The notes under the pieces: model-generated
Told to the model about the DNA's origin: nothing
Database searches by the model: none
What the model saw: the letters and a program-made list of their open reading frames with translations, nothing else
Virus record (IMG/VR): IMGVR_UViG_3300010885_054423
Span: 1 to 39,768 of that record
Source: a virus
Length of the DNA stretch: 39,768 nucleotides
Reading direction: 5' to 3' (one strand)
Shown: positions 17,501-26,401 of the stretch, piece by piece
Position numbering within the stretch: position 1 is the stretch's first letter
Layout of the letters: every line of letters begins with the position of its first letter
Made by a program: the position numbers and the translations under genes

Positions 17501-20500
17501 GCCGGATTGATACGCAGAGGTCCACGAGCTGGCATTTATACAGCTGGCATACGTCCTGGACTGTTAAGTTGCATACCAGTTGATGAACAAGGTAATTTGT
17601 TACCTCCGCGCGAAGCAGGAACAGTATCTGGAATTCCAAATGCAGAACAAGCATCTGCAGCATGGAAATTTGGTGATGGGGCACCGGTTGAATCTGTTTG
17701 GATCTACAGCAACGATTACAGCTTTGTGATAGCACAGTACAGTTATCTAATGAAGCCTGCACAGTTCATAGAATATAATTGGGATACCCTGCGATTCAAA
17801 CAGGTATTTCCGGAACAGCCTACCATCCAAAGCATCTATATTGATACTGATAACAGACGTCCAAATTCCCAGTTGTATATGCATCGCGAGAATCCAAGCG
17901 CGATTGGTGGTAATCTACACATACCAAATGAGAGCACACTGACTTACTACGGCAGCGGCGGTGTGCAGCATTGGATCAGTGAGTACATAGTTGGTCAGAA
18001 TCTCAATGTCACGCAATACTTTGGTGGGATTGTCAGAGGCACTGCTGCACAACTAGCCCATCAAGCTGGTGGGTTTGTCCCAAGTAATCTATACCTCACA
18101 GCTGACAGCTTTGGTCAGATCAATTATTCGAGCCAGATCATTCCAAGCGAGAACGTAAAGACCTATCTCTATAAGAGTGCAAGTATCAAGGAAACGTTCT
18201 ACACAGGTGTAATCATCACGCAGGTTTATAACGGCTGGCGAGTAGTTGGCTATGACGGCATAAATCAGTTCTTTCTAATCATACCTAGCAATGCGTATGG
18301 TGCAAAAACCACAGTGGTAGTCAGCAATGACAGAGTCTTTTGGTATAAAGAGCCTGTGAAGGCTGCGCAAGAAGTACCATATGGTACAGTATTTGCTACC
18401 AAACAACAGGTTTTTGACTTCTTAATCAGCCTCCAGCGCTATCAAGAATTCCAGGGCTGGGTATTTGATCAGTATAATCCCGACGGTAACACCACTTTGG
18501 ATTGGGTGCAGGCTGGTCGCGAGTTCCTTTTTTGGAGTCAGGGTAATTGGGCCGATGGCAATTTTATTGCACTGAGCCCGCTGGCCATAAGTGCCAAATT
18601 TGTGCAAAAGTTTGGCAGTGTGCAGTTTGTTAACGGTATTGTTGGTGGGACATATCCTGTCATAGATAAAACTGGCAACAGGATAGAAGGCCAGAACCTC
18701 GAGGTGCTGCGCTACGATGATACAGTGACTATCAATGTGTTGGGTACGCAGAACATCTACGGTATGCGTCTGTTTGCTAACACCCTGGAAAGCGTGATAT
18801 TGATAGACAATATTACCAGCTTTAACGATACGATATATGATCCGTTGTATAACCTTGCACAGCCTCGACTTAAATTGTTTGCCTATAGGACCAATGATTG
18901 GAATGGCCGCGTTGATGCACCAGGCTTTATTATCTATCAAAGTGGCACTGATAATCAATGGACTTTGGTGTCTAATTTTGAAAAGACCGCTAATGATTTC
19001 ACCAAGTATTTCAACATAGATCAACCAAAGAATTACACAACCATAGATCCAATATCTGGTAACTTAGTGCTCAGTGGCACTACATTGGCAGCTGTGGATG
19101 TGCAAACCATATCGGATATGAGCAAGCATCAGATAGGTTATCAGCATCGACCATATTTGGCAAACCTCTTGTTGGAAGAAAGCACAGAGTTTCAATTCTA
19201 TCAGGGATTCATAAGGCAAAAAGGCACGCTATCTGCATTTGATGCCATATTGCGTAACACTGCAATAGTGCCAACTACCAGCAACTATGTCTATTATGAA
19301 GAATATGCATTGCGCACTTCTCGATTTGGTAGCACTGCCTTAAACACTGGTATTGATTTTGTTATACCACAGAACCAATACATCAATGATCCTCAACAGA
19401 TCACAGTGTTTGGGGTACAGAACAGTGATCGAGAATTGGACGGTGTTATCACATTGATACCAAACGATCCGTTGATTGTGGTTCCTCCTACCAGTTATAG
19501 CAGTGAGACCAATCAACTTTTCCCGCTGCGTCCAACGCCTGGTTATGATCTGCAAACTGATCTACCCACCACTGGCTATGTGCTGCTGGGTGAGACTACC
19601 TTTACGGTGGCTAACACTGCAGTGCTCACTACATTCTGGGAAACTCAGAATCTGGCAGGCAATCCAATAGTCAACGGCGATACTGTATGGCAATTCATAG
19701 ATGCTCAGCAGAGTTGGAATGTGTGGAAGTTCAGCACAGCAAATGTTTACATTGTAAACACCACACCTAGCATCTCAACTGGACAACCAACTGTGATCAA
19801 TTGCAGCGGCAATGTTGGTTTGCAATCTGGTGATATCGTGGTGCTAGATGGTATCAGTAATGTCAGCACACTGCAAGGCACGTTCACAGTTGGCAACATC
19901 GTGAGTAATGGCAACAGCTTCACAGTGGCCACCAACACATTCACCGTCGGTGCCGGCGGCAACGTTACTGCATATAAAACCACTCGCTTTGACACAGTTT
20001 ATCAACGCGACAAGTATCCACCGCTCAATGGTTGGCAGAACGGTGACACTGCATACGTGGACAAGACCAATTACGGTATCAATGGCTGGACAGTGTATTC
20101 ATACATCAACCATGCATGGATGCCAGTGCGCAATGAGCAACTCAAAGTGGATGCGGCCTTGATGCTACAGGGCAAGCTCTATAATCGACAGAGCCTAAGC
20201 ATTGATGCCTACCTAGACTATTATGACCCTGTCAAGGGATTCATACCTACTCTTGCCAAGAAGAACATAGATCGTATCAGCATGTATGATCCTGCTAGTT
20301 ACAACACAGGTGATTCGGCAGTGTATCCGCTGAATCCCATGCGTGCTTGGGGCGCAGAGCACATTGGCGAAACATGGTGGAACATCAGTGCAGTGCGTTA
20401 CATTGACTATGAGATCAGCACCAATGCCTATCGTTGGCAAAACTGGGGCAGGATAGCACCAGGTACCAGCGTGGATGTATACGAATGGGTGCAGAGTCCA

Positions 20501-23500
20501 GTGACTCCAGATATGTGGGCTACCTATGTGGCAAACCAAACTAGCTTTGTGCAGTTCGGTATCAATTATATACCATCTGGTACAGTTTTAAATTCCAGTA
20601 ACCCAGCCTACACTACTGAAATTATGTACACTGCTGCTAACACCCCGCAAACACTATATTATTTCTGGGTAAAAAATGCTACTACACTGCCTTTACCGCC
20701 GACTCGCAGCATCACCACTTTGGAGATCAAAAACATCATAACCTATCCAAAGAGTTATGGTGTGCGGTGGTATGCTGCAATAGATGATCGTAACATCTTG
20801 GTAGCTAACATTGGATATGCACTTAGCGGTTATAATACAGTGCTGAGCTTGCTGTACACTCACACTCCTAACAATCAGAATGATTTCAAACAGTTTGATT
20901 TGGTTCGTCCAAACGATCCAGACAGCATACCTGAGGATTATTTCTGGTTAAAGCTTAAGAACAGTCTCACTGGCAAGGATGGCCAAGACCAAAATGTTCC
21001 AGATCCATATCTCAGTGATCTCATGCGCTATGGTACTCTCATACGTCCTCGCCAAAGTTGGTTCAAATTTCGCACAGTGGCTGCGGAGACCTATGTAATC
21101 GAAGCCAATAAATTGCTGGGCACTATATTGCTGGTACCAGATATCAATCGCGGCACTTGGGTTGATTATTTTTACACAGCTCAGCCGGCACCTAGTGCTG
21201 ACTATGTGGTTGGTACCATAAGCAGCCGAGATGCATTAGCAGGGTCTATTCTGGATGGTAGCACGGTTTTAGTACAAGCTGGTGCTTCAACTAACAATCT
21301 TTGGAAACTCTACCAGTATGCTTATAACCAAGGCAACTACCTGTGGACAGAGTTACAGGTGCAGGCCTATAACACTCCTAACTATTGGTATTATGTTGAT
21401 TGGTTCCTGCTTGACAGTGGTGTCACTATCAATACCATACCAGATCACACAGTGGCTACAGATGCCGATCGCACACAGTATCAAGGTAGCAACGGGGTAA
21501 CCGTAAAAGTTCTCAATCGCGGAGATGGACTGTGGGCTATCTATAAATGGATTGGCGCTGCTGACGGTCAATGGCTAACGGTTGGATACCAAAACGGTAC
21601 CATACAGATCAGCACGGGAGTGTACGACGGCAGCATCAATACCATGCTGTTTGGCACTACACCGTTTGATAGCACAGGTTTTGACATCTTTCCGCATGTT
21701 GAATTCTCCAGCATGATAGATGGCTTGCGCAATGTAATATTTGCCAATCCCAATCCAGCAGTACCCGGCGAGAGCGAATATCTCAATCAGCTATTCTTTA
21801 CCATGATCAATTATGTGTTAGTGGAGCAGGGTTTTGTTGATTGGTTGTTCAAGACCAGCTTTGTGTATCTCAAAGGATTCAACATACCTCTTAGCACCAG
21901 CCAGCTGTATCAACCAGACTACGAAGATGCCTTGTTGGCCTATCTCAATGAGATCAAACCCTATCATGCCAAGGTGCGTGCGTTCGTCACGCAGCGTACA
22001 TGGACAGATACCTATAATTACATTCCAACTGATTTTGATAATCCTGCGAATGTGAATGTTCAAAGCAACAGTGCTTATAGCAATGCCTATTGGCAACAGA
22101 ATTACATCAGCAATCCAGAGTTAATACGCACCCTAAAGATGAAATTGGTGTTTGATCGCATCGCTAGTAACTCCACTGGGTGGGAGTCATTTCCTTGGGC
22201 TGTCAAGGCCTGGGAATTTGAAAACAATACATACTCGCCGATCATAGATTGGGGTGCATTTACTCGCATCAGGGATTTCTATGCGCCCACTGCTGATATG
22301 ATACGCAAAGATGATCCTAATCTCATACCTAACAGCGATTATCGCGGTATCATCATGGATAGCCTTGGTTTTAGATTTGGCCCAGGTTGGGAATTCACAC
22401 CTTGGGATTCACCCACTGGTTGGGATGCCGATGCTGCATCATTTACCAACTACATAGACGTCATTGTCCAAGGCGGCGTGGTACCGAGCTATGACAAATA
22501 TTATGGCACTGGAACCAAGAGAACATTCCAGCTCACTAGATTACCTCAAAGCCCTGCAACTGCAGTTGTGTGGGCAGACGGAGTTCTGCAACAGTATGGA
22601 GTGGACTGGATAATACCAAATTATGTGACAGGCCTGCTGCTGGCTGCTGGCGGCAATGGATATGCAGTCGGGGATAGCCTATCTCTGTCTGTTTATCCGC
22701 AGGTAGCACCAACCAAGCTGACGGTAACGGCTGTTGACATCAATGGTGCTATATTAGCCTGGACTATGGACAGCAGCGGATCATATGATGTGTTCCCAGC
22801 CGGACCAGTTGATGTTGAGTATGTGCCTTATGCTACGGGTATGGGTTTTGGTGCAATGTTCCAGCCGGTCTGGGGTGGCAGCACGTTGGTATTCTTTGAT
22901 GCCCCAACTAGCAATGCAGCGCCAAACATATTTGTGCTGTATGTAGGAACTACATTCTTGCCTGCACCAACTGGACCAATCAATATCATCAACGATGGCA
23001 ATCAGTTCATTCAACCATATGTAGGCGAGGACCATCCTGAAGAGCTTTACAAATTACGTTTACCCGCAAGCGTGCGCCTTGATGTCTATCAGCACGCAGT
23101 TGGCGGCGCACCGTTGATATACATGCGCATCTATGCATTAGATGGTGAAAGAGACCACTTCCCGCTGGGGATTCAACCAATGGATCAGTCAGCTGTCATA
23201 GCGCAGATAGATGGTGTGATGCTTAGGTATGGTCTGAGCTATGATTATATAATAAATTGGTCAACCAATACCATGGTGTTTCTAACACCTCCACAGGGAT
23301 TAAAATTACAGATTATAACTATTGCGCCCGGTGGTACTGGATTGGGTATCGTTGATCCTAGCGTGGTAACATCTGGTACAGGATATGCACCAGGTGATAT
23401 AGTCCAATTGGCCGGCGGTACCACAATTAATGGCAATGCTGCACAGCTGCAGGTCACGTCTGTGCTCGCAGCAGCAGCTAACATCGCGGTAGGGGGATCC

Positions 23501-25621
23501 GGCTATCGCATTGGAGATATATTGATACTTCAACCAGATTATGCTACCAGTGTGGTCACCGCTACCGAATTAACTGTCACCAATGTATCAGTGAACACTG
23601 GAGCCATAACTGGAATATCTGTAACACAACCTGGCCAATATCAGTACACCCCCATAACTTATCAATACCTCAGCAATGGATCGGGTATAGACGCTGTCAT
23701 ATCATTGGATTGGGGTATTGACAAAGCAATAGCAGCCACCCAAGGTGCATACAGCTTGCGTCCTGTCCAGCCTATATCTCAGGCATCAACCTCTGGTATA
23801 GGCATTGGTGCTACGTTTGGCGCATTGTATGCAGCATCGTTGTCTCATAACATATTCACAGGCAACGGATCTCAGACAGATTTTGTGATAGATGTGGCAC
23901 CAGCCAACAATGATGTATCTAACATGTTGATCACACAAGACGGGCTGATATTGGTCAATGGTATAAATGCTAGCATTAGTGCAAATAGCAGAATAGTAAC
24001 TATATCTCCACCTCCGACATCCAGCAGCACTGTTAGCATAACATTGTTCAGCACCAACAACTTCAGCATCGTCAATGATCAAGAGATTGTAGTACAGACC
24101 AATGTTTATGATTACCAATTGGTGGAGCCGCCTTATAGCACCAATCCGCCATATCTCAGCACAACAGTTGCCAAAAATGGAACATACCTTGCTGGTCCGA
24201 AGATGGATATATATCGTGCAACAGGATACACCACAGACTATTATGCCAGCTTTGTACCACTTGATATAACCTATCTCCAAGTTTGGTCTGGCAATTATCT
24301 ACAGGTGTATGGTACTGATTATACCATATCTGGCAACAATGTGTTGTTCTACACTGCTCCTTTAGCAGGGGACATCATAGCCATTGTAGTAACCGATCCG
24401 GATTACGGATACAATTATCTCATCCAAAACGGATATATCTTTTTTGAATTTGATCCACCAATTGGTTGGGATCGTGGTGATTGGGACAATTATTTCGGAT
24501 GGTCGCCAACAGATGTCAGTCCTATATCAGGTGACATCGTCAAGATTATTAGCTATAGCGAGGATGTTAGTTATGAGTTTAGAACACAACAACAGCAAGG
24601 ACCTTGTTGGCCTGTGGTACCAGGCAACCGTAACGGCGTGTACGTATTGATAGATCCTCCTTTTGATGACAGCACATTAATGGTCTGGGTAGACAAGCAG
24701 ATGCAGACACTGCTCTATGATTATACCTTGGAAACAGTTGATAGCATTCCGGGCTGGGACATCACAGGATGGTCAGTATATCCTTGGAACACTGAATATC
24801 GCGGAGATAAATCGGTGGTGTTTGCTGTCAACATAGGTCAGTCATTGGGTGACATAGTGACCATGCAATTTATGAGTGCACTGCCTGAACGTCCTGCAAT
24901 AGCATGGCGCACAATCACTTCTGATGTGCAAACCACTTCAATAGTGATCAGTGACGCTAATAAAACTAGGTTGCTATCAGATGTCACTGTATACAGTGAC
25001 AGCATAGAAGTAGAAGACATCACAGTGCTCGATACACCAAGTGACACTCAACCTGGCACCATATGGATAGGCGATGAACGCATCGACTATTGGTCAGTGA
25101 CAGCTGCTCCAACCCTTAGCTTCCCTAATCGAGGTTACCTGCAACAGATATTGCGTGGCACCTTCAATACTCCGTCTGGCAATGTCAGCGTGTTGTATGA
25201 TACTATATTCTATGACGGCGATGGCCAGACAACTCTGTTCCCCACTGCCAGTGGTATCAAACCAGCTGGAGGTAATGTGGTAGTCTATGTTGGCACAGAT
25301 ATACAGGTTGATACTGCAATAGATTCTCAGATTGGAAGCTATAGCATGATTGATAATCCGATAGGGTATCCTGCAGGTACATACGTTGGATTCCTGTCTC
25401 CTCCGATAGTTGGTTGGAGAAACGTTAGACTGGCTAGCCCGCGTGCTGAAGTTGAATTTGTGACCCAGATTAGTCATATAGCAGGATCAACTGTGATAGC
25501 AGCAGGAGTTGCCGAGACAATACCCGGCGGATACCAATGGATTCCGGCAGCCAATGGCATCCAATACAGCAATTCGAGCATGGCCAAATTCATGCTAGAA
25601 CACCAAGGTACCAGGAGCTAA
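14504..25621 (+). CDS. Giant 3705-residue baseplate protein (gp7 position)
   Basis: One uninterrupted frame of 11.1 kb, 28 percent of the window. It overlaps the gp6 stop by eight bases and sits where T4 has gp7 (1032 residues) and gp8. The N-terminal 150 residues (GVNQTDTLTKFFAATVDHLF, DFYVSEPTKSRADYQLP, EQEYYSWSPPIDLDKLINY) look like a conserved domain of marine myoviruses. A middle-to-late segment reads DWLFKTSFVYLKGF then DYEDALLAYLNEIKPYHAK. Three GxGYxxGD elements occur at about 2716-2724, 2958-2965 and 2998-3005. Trp-Asp clusters occur near 226-240, 2629-2641, 3322-3333 and 3417-3423. No transmembrane segment or protease motif stands out. A wedge/periphery role is inferred from position; sequence similarity to T4 gp7 is not evident by eye. 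Confidence 0.6.
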   Translation: MVDHRRPIKLLPGVNQTDTLTKFFAATVDHLFQPESVEFLSGYVGIKPVYNNPKTDFYVSEPTKSRADYQLPVTAVSSNQSSGKVTNIMFYHDYVNSLQFQGAVTTNESRLFEQEYYSWSPPIDLDKLINYTKYYWVPAAPDPILLLSNTNFETDVIGKPQYTYVGSYQLTSTGEIITGSLVFTTGLVVTATADANNAYNDTAYIINNVGKSMQLLSVDGFVDPNWDNRGWDTLGWDGSDAIYVKDYLTVARTPLPSNQWSINNRWFHIDTLQISGTTSTTQFQSRATRPIIEFEADLQLYNNGFRGRPSVTYIVSTISDVLGTIVGLPSYTLNGVSLKDGDTILVTGDIDPLVNNRVYLVGGLSTLGVITLTLLGGAPVLGDAILVTYDTVTVLNTSYTHDVQYWYNGTAWIRAQQKIPYVAPLFQLYDLDGNALNDPSVYPGSTFAGNSIFSYASDVHAQLDVVLGLRPKTDQFGDYVFNNTLVTETYQYQYNAGMVTIPGYAYYKNNINPVPQYNNAWYKAPQPSRQYIVNDFTVQSSTSNFIIDQIPDPNPGLLPSIYVTLISDQTGKLLTNGLDYTVSANTVTLAAPAVYGQRVLIRSWSRKAPIHKTGFYELPLNLTANSDNQQIATVSQAQFSSQFESIIGNQPGLKGSPLGNNNWRDTPQIRGLGLSILQHRAPMIKSMILSSGNITVGINTVQNNTEPMQAMQFAQRDYTRFYNRFISALFTLYANGYTSDQSPQTWVSTALTQINLGKTTSSPWANSGIDGVKAAYTYLRSTAPTYVPPTGTRLGVSKAYLPTVYYQDLDLVIQCHDGARIVMAKDGLPLGSIAYGLTTTSDPALLTNPVAAAWLQFELDLYNIMPDAYMDPEAIMALDIVQYTPGRWRPGNYTVTEYLQVTYPMFDRWVITNQVDYRANTTYNATDPFTWNYSAMRDSNGNLVPGYWQGIYRWYYDTDRPHRAPWEMLGFSQQPTWWTDEYGPAPYTRGNTYMWRDLAAGLIRRGPRAGIYTAGIRPGLLSCIPVDEQGNLLPPREAGTVSGIPNAEQASAAWKFGDGAPVESVWIYSNDYSFVIAQYSYLMKPAQFIEYNWDTLRFKQVFPEQPTIQSIYIDTDNRRPNSQLYMHRENPSAIGGNLHIPNESTLTYYGSGGVQHWISEYIVGQNLNVTQYFGGIVRGTAAQLAHQAGGFVPSNLYLTADSFGQINYSSQIIPSENVKTYLYKSASIKETFYTGVIITQVYNGWRVVGYDGINQFFLIIPSNAYGAKTTVVVSNDRVFWYKEPVKAAQEVPYGTVFATKQQVFDFLISLQRYQEFQGWVFDQYNPDGNTTLDWVQAGREFLFWSQGNWADGNFIALSPLAISAKFVQKFGSVQFVNGIVGGTYPVIDKTGNRIEGQNLEVLRYDDTVTINVLGTQNIYGMRLFANTLESVILIDNITSFNDTIYDPLYNLAQPRLKLFAYRTNDWNGRVDAPGFIIYQSGTDNQWTLVSNFEKTANDFTKYFNIDQPKNYTTIDPISGNLVLSGTTLAAVDVQTISDMSKHQIGYQHRPYLANLLLEESTEFQFYQGFIRQKGTLSAFDAILRNTAIVPTTSNYVYYEEYALRTSRFGSTALNTGIDFVIPQNQYINDPQQITVFGVQNSDRELDGVITLIPNDPLIVVPPTSYSSETNQLFPLRPTPGYDLQTDLPTTGYVLLGETTFTVANTAVLTTFWETQNLAGNPIVNGDTVWQFIDAQQSWNVWKFSTANVYIVNTTPSISTGQPTVINCSGNVGLQSGDIVVLDGISNVSTLQGTFTVGNIVSNGNSFTVATNTFTVGAGGNVTAYKTTRFDTVYQRDKYPPLNGWQNGDTAYVDKTNYGINGWTVYSYINHAWMPVRNEQLKVDAALMLQGKLYNRQSLSIDAYLDYYDPVKGFIPTLAKKNIDRISMYDPASYNTGDSAVYPLNPMRAWGAEHIGETWWNISAVRYIDYEISTNAYRWQNWGRIAPGTSVDVYEWVQSPVTPDMWATYVANQTSFVQFGINYIPSGTVLNSSNPAYTTEIMYTAANTPQTLYYFWVKNATTLPLPPTRSITTLEIKNIITYPKSYGVRWYAAIDDRNILVANIGYALSGYNTVLSLLYTHTPNNQNDFKQFDLVRPNDPDSIPEDYFWLKLKNSLTGKDGQDQNVPDPYLSDLMRYGTLIRPRQSWFKFRTVAAETYVIEANKLLGTILLVPDINRGTWVDYFYTAQPAPSADYVVGTISSRDALAGSILDGSTVLVQAGASTNNLWKLYQYAYNQGNYLWTELQVQAYNTPNYWYYVDWFLLDSGVTINTIPDHTVATDADRTQYQGSNGVTVKVLNRGDGLWAIYKWIGAADGQWLTVGYQNGTIQISTGVYDGSINTMLFGTTPFDSTGFDIFPHVEFSSMIDGLRNVIFANPNPAVPGESEYLNQLFFTMINYVLVEQGFVDWLFKTSFVYLKGFNIPLSTSQLYQPDYEDALLAYLNEIKPYHAKVRAFVTQRTWTDTYNYIPTDFDNPANVNVQSNSAYSNAYWQQNYISNPELIRTLKMKLVFDRIASNSTGWESFPWAVKAWEFENNTYSPIIDWGAFTRIRDFYAPTADMIRKDDPNLIPNSDYRGIIMDSLGFRFGPGWEFTPWDSPTGWDADAASFTNYIDVIVQGGVVPSYDKYYGTGTKRTFQLTRLPQSPATAVVWADGVLQQYGVDWIIPNYVTGLLLAAGGNGYAVGDSLSLSVYPQVAPTKLTVTAVDINGAILAWTMDSSGSYDVFPAGPVDVEYVPYATGMGFGAMFQPVWGGSTLVFFDAPTSNAAPNIFVLYVGTTFLPAPTGPINIINDGNQFIQPYVGEDHPEELYKLRLPASVRLDVYQHAVGGAPLIYMRIYALDGERDHFPLGIQPMDQSAVIAQIDGVMLRYGLSYDYIINWSTNTMVFLTPPQGLKLQIITIAPGGTGLGIVDPSVVTSGTGYAPGDIVQLAGGTTINGNAAQLQVTSVLAAAANIAVGGSGYRIGDILILQPDYATSVVTATELTVTNVSVNTGAITGISVTQPGQYQYTPITYQYLSNGSGIDAVISLDWGIDKAIAATQGAYSLRPVQPISQASTSGIGIGATFGALYAASLSHNIFTGNGSQTDFVIDVAPANNDVSNMLITQDGLILVNGINASISANSRIVTISPPPTSSSTVSITLFSTNNFSIVNDQEIVVQTNVYDYQLVEPPYSTNPPYLSTTVAKNGTYLAGPKMDIYRATGYTTDYYASFVPLDITYLQVWSGNYLQVYGTDYTISGNNVLFYTAPLAGDIIAIVVTDPDYGYNYLIQNGYIFFEFDPPIGWDRGDWDNYFGWSPTDVSPISGDIVKIISYSEDVSYEFRTQQQQGPCWPVVPGNRNGVYVLIDPPFDDSTLMVWVDKQMQTLLYDYTLETVDSIPGWDITGWSVYPWNTEYRGDKSVVFAVNIGQSLGDIVTMQFMSALPERPAIAWRTITSDVQTTSIVISDANKTRLLSDVTVYSDSIEVEDITVLDTPSDTQPGTIWIGDERIDYWSVTAAPTLSFPNRGYLQQILRGTFNTPSGNVSVLYDTIFYDGDGQTTLFPTASGIKPAGGNVVVYVGTDIQVDTAIDSQIGSYSMIDNPIGYPAGTYVGFLSPPIVGWRNVRLASPRAEVEFVTQISHIAGSTVIAAGVAETIPGGYQWIPAANGIQYSNSSMAKFMLEHQGTRS

Positions 25622-25625
25622 ATAA
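25618..25625 (+). promoter_or_regulatory. Possible late-promoter box CTAAATAA
   Basis: CTAAATAA overlaps the stop of the giant gene and ends four bases before the ATG at 25630. A transcript from here could serve the next gene start at 25764 more comfortably than the one at 25630. It matches the CTAAATAT boxes at seven bases, but the overlap with a TAA stop makes a chance match plausible. Confidence 0.3.
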
Positions 25626-25629
25626 CACC

Positions 25630-25764
25630 ATGCAAGACCAAAATAGCGATCAGACTCTGCCAGAATCTAAACTACCTGATGAGGATGGTACGGTTATGGT
25701 ATATGGATTTGTGCAGATCAAAGACGCACAAACAGGTGAAATATTAGTGAGTACGAGGTCTTAA
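25630..25764 (+). CDS. 44-residue protein with IKDAxTGEIL motif
   Basis: A very short gene filling the space between the giant gene and the next virion gene. It starts at the ATG at 25630, eight bases after the preceding stop; an ATG in the same frame further upstream (25537) would lie inside the giant gene. The N-terminal 22 residues are polar and acidic. Residues 26-40 (GFVQIKDAQTGEILV) match residues 13-27 of the next protein (GHVLIKDAVTGEVLV) at 11 of 15 positions. Its TAA overlaps the next ATG (TAATG). The conserved motif and the tight fit argue it is translated. It may be a small virion subunit sharing the first strands of its neighbour, or a decayed duplicate. Confidence 0.6.
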   Translation: MQDQNSDQTLPESKLPDEDGTVMVYGFVQIKDAQTGEILVSTRS

Positions 25765-26360
25765 TGAGCATGATGCAACAGAGCGATAACTGGATCACCG
25801 GACACGTCCTAATCAAGGATGCAGTCACAGGTGAAGTCCTTGTTGACAAACTCAATGCCATTAATTATGAAAACTTTTCCATCAGCCTAGCACGCACCAT
25901 TGCCAATCGTCCAGATAGCTGGATACAGGAGATGTGTTTTGGAAACGGTGGCGCTACGGTCAGCGAGATTGGCACTATAACCTATCTGCCACCTAATGTG
26001 GTTGGTCAAACAGCAGAACTATATAACCAAACATACTACAAGGTCGTGGATGATCAAAGCCCGTTGGACACTGATCCGGCACTGAATTACATCAGCACTG
26101 CTCACATCGATGGCACTACTTTCACTGATGTAATAGTGACCTGCACACTTGACCTAGGCGAACCTGCAGGACAGGACGCATTTGATACAGCAACCAGCAT
26201 AACCGGTACATATGTGTTTAACGAGCTGGGTCTCAAAGCTTACAGCGCCAACGGACCAAATGCTGGTAGATTACTGACACACGTGATATTCAGTCCGGTG
26301 CAAAAGAGTCTCAACAGGCAGATACAAGTTGTCTATACCATTCGAATACAGACGGTGTGA
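25764..26360 (+). CDS. Virion structural protein with IKDxxTGEVL N-terminus
   Basis: A 198-residue protein that I take as a tail or fibre-associated virion component. The N-terminal strand pair GHVLIKDAVTGEVLV (13-27) followed by KLNAINYENFSISLARTIA is a pattern common in structural proteins of marine myoviruses. The rest is beta-rich, including TFTDVIVTCTLDLGEPAGQD, YVFNELGLKAY and a C-terminal QIQVVYTIRIQ. No enzyme motif is visible. It overlaps the preceding 44-residue gene by one base and is followed, after 41 bases with a late-promoter-like box, by a tail-fibre-like gene. The exact location in the particle is unknown. Confidence 0.6.
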   Translation: MSMMQQSDNWITGHVLIKDAVTGEVLVDKLNAINYENFSISLARTIANRPDSWIQEMCFGNGGATVSEIGTITYLPPNVVGQTAELYNQTYYKVVDDQSPLDTDPALNYISTAHIDGTTFTDVIVTCTLDLGEPAGQDAFDTATSITGTYVFNELGLKAYSANGPNAGRLLTHVIFSPVQKSLNRQIQVVYTIRIQTV

Positions 26361-26367
26361 ACAGGTG

Positions 26368-26375
26368 CTAAATAT
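26368..26375 (+). promoter_or_regulatory. Late-promoter-like box CTAAATAT before the tail-fibre-like gene
   Basis: CTAAATAT is identical to the box before gp25 and lies 26 bases before the ATG at 26402. An AGGTGA ribosome binding site at 26391-26396 lies between them. Confidence 0.45.
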
Positions 26376-26401
26376 GCAAGCAATCATAGCAGGTGAACGA
26401 C

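Noticed and set aside
25537-25629. Longer version of the 44-residue protein starting inside the giant gene
   Set aside because: It would overlap the giant gene by more than 80 bases in another frame, and its residues show no conserved pattern; the ATG at 25630 sits just after the stop.
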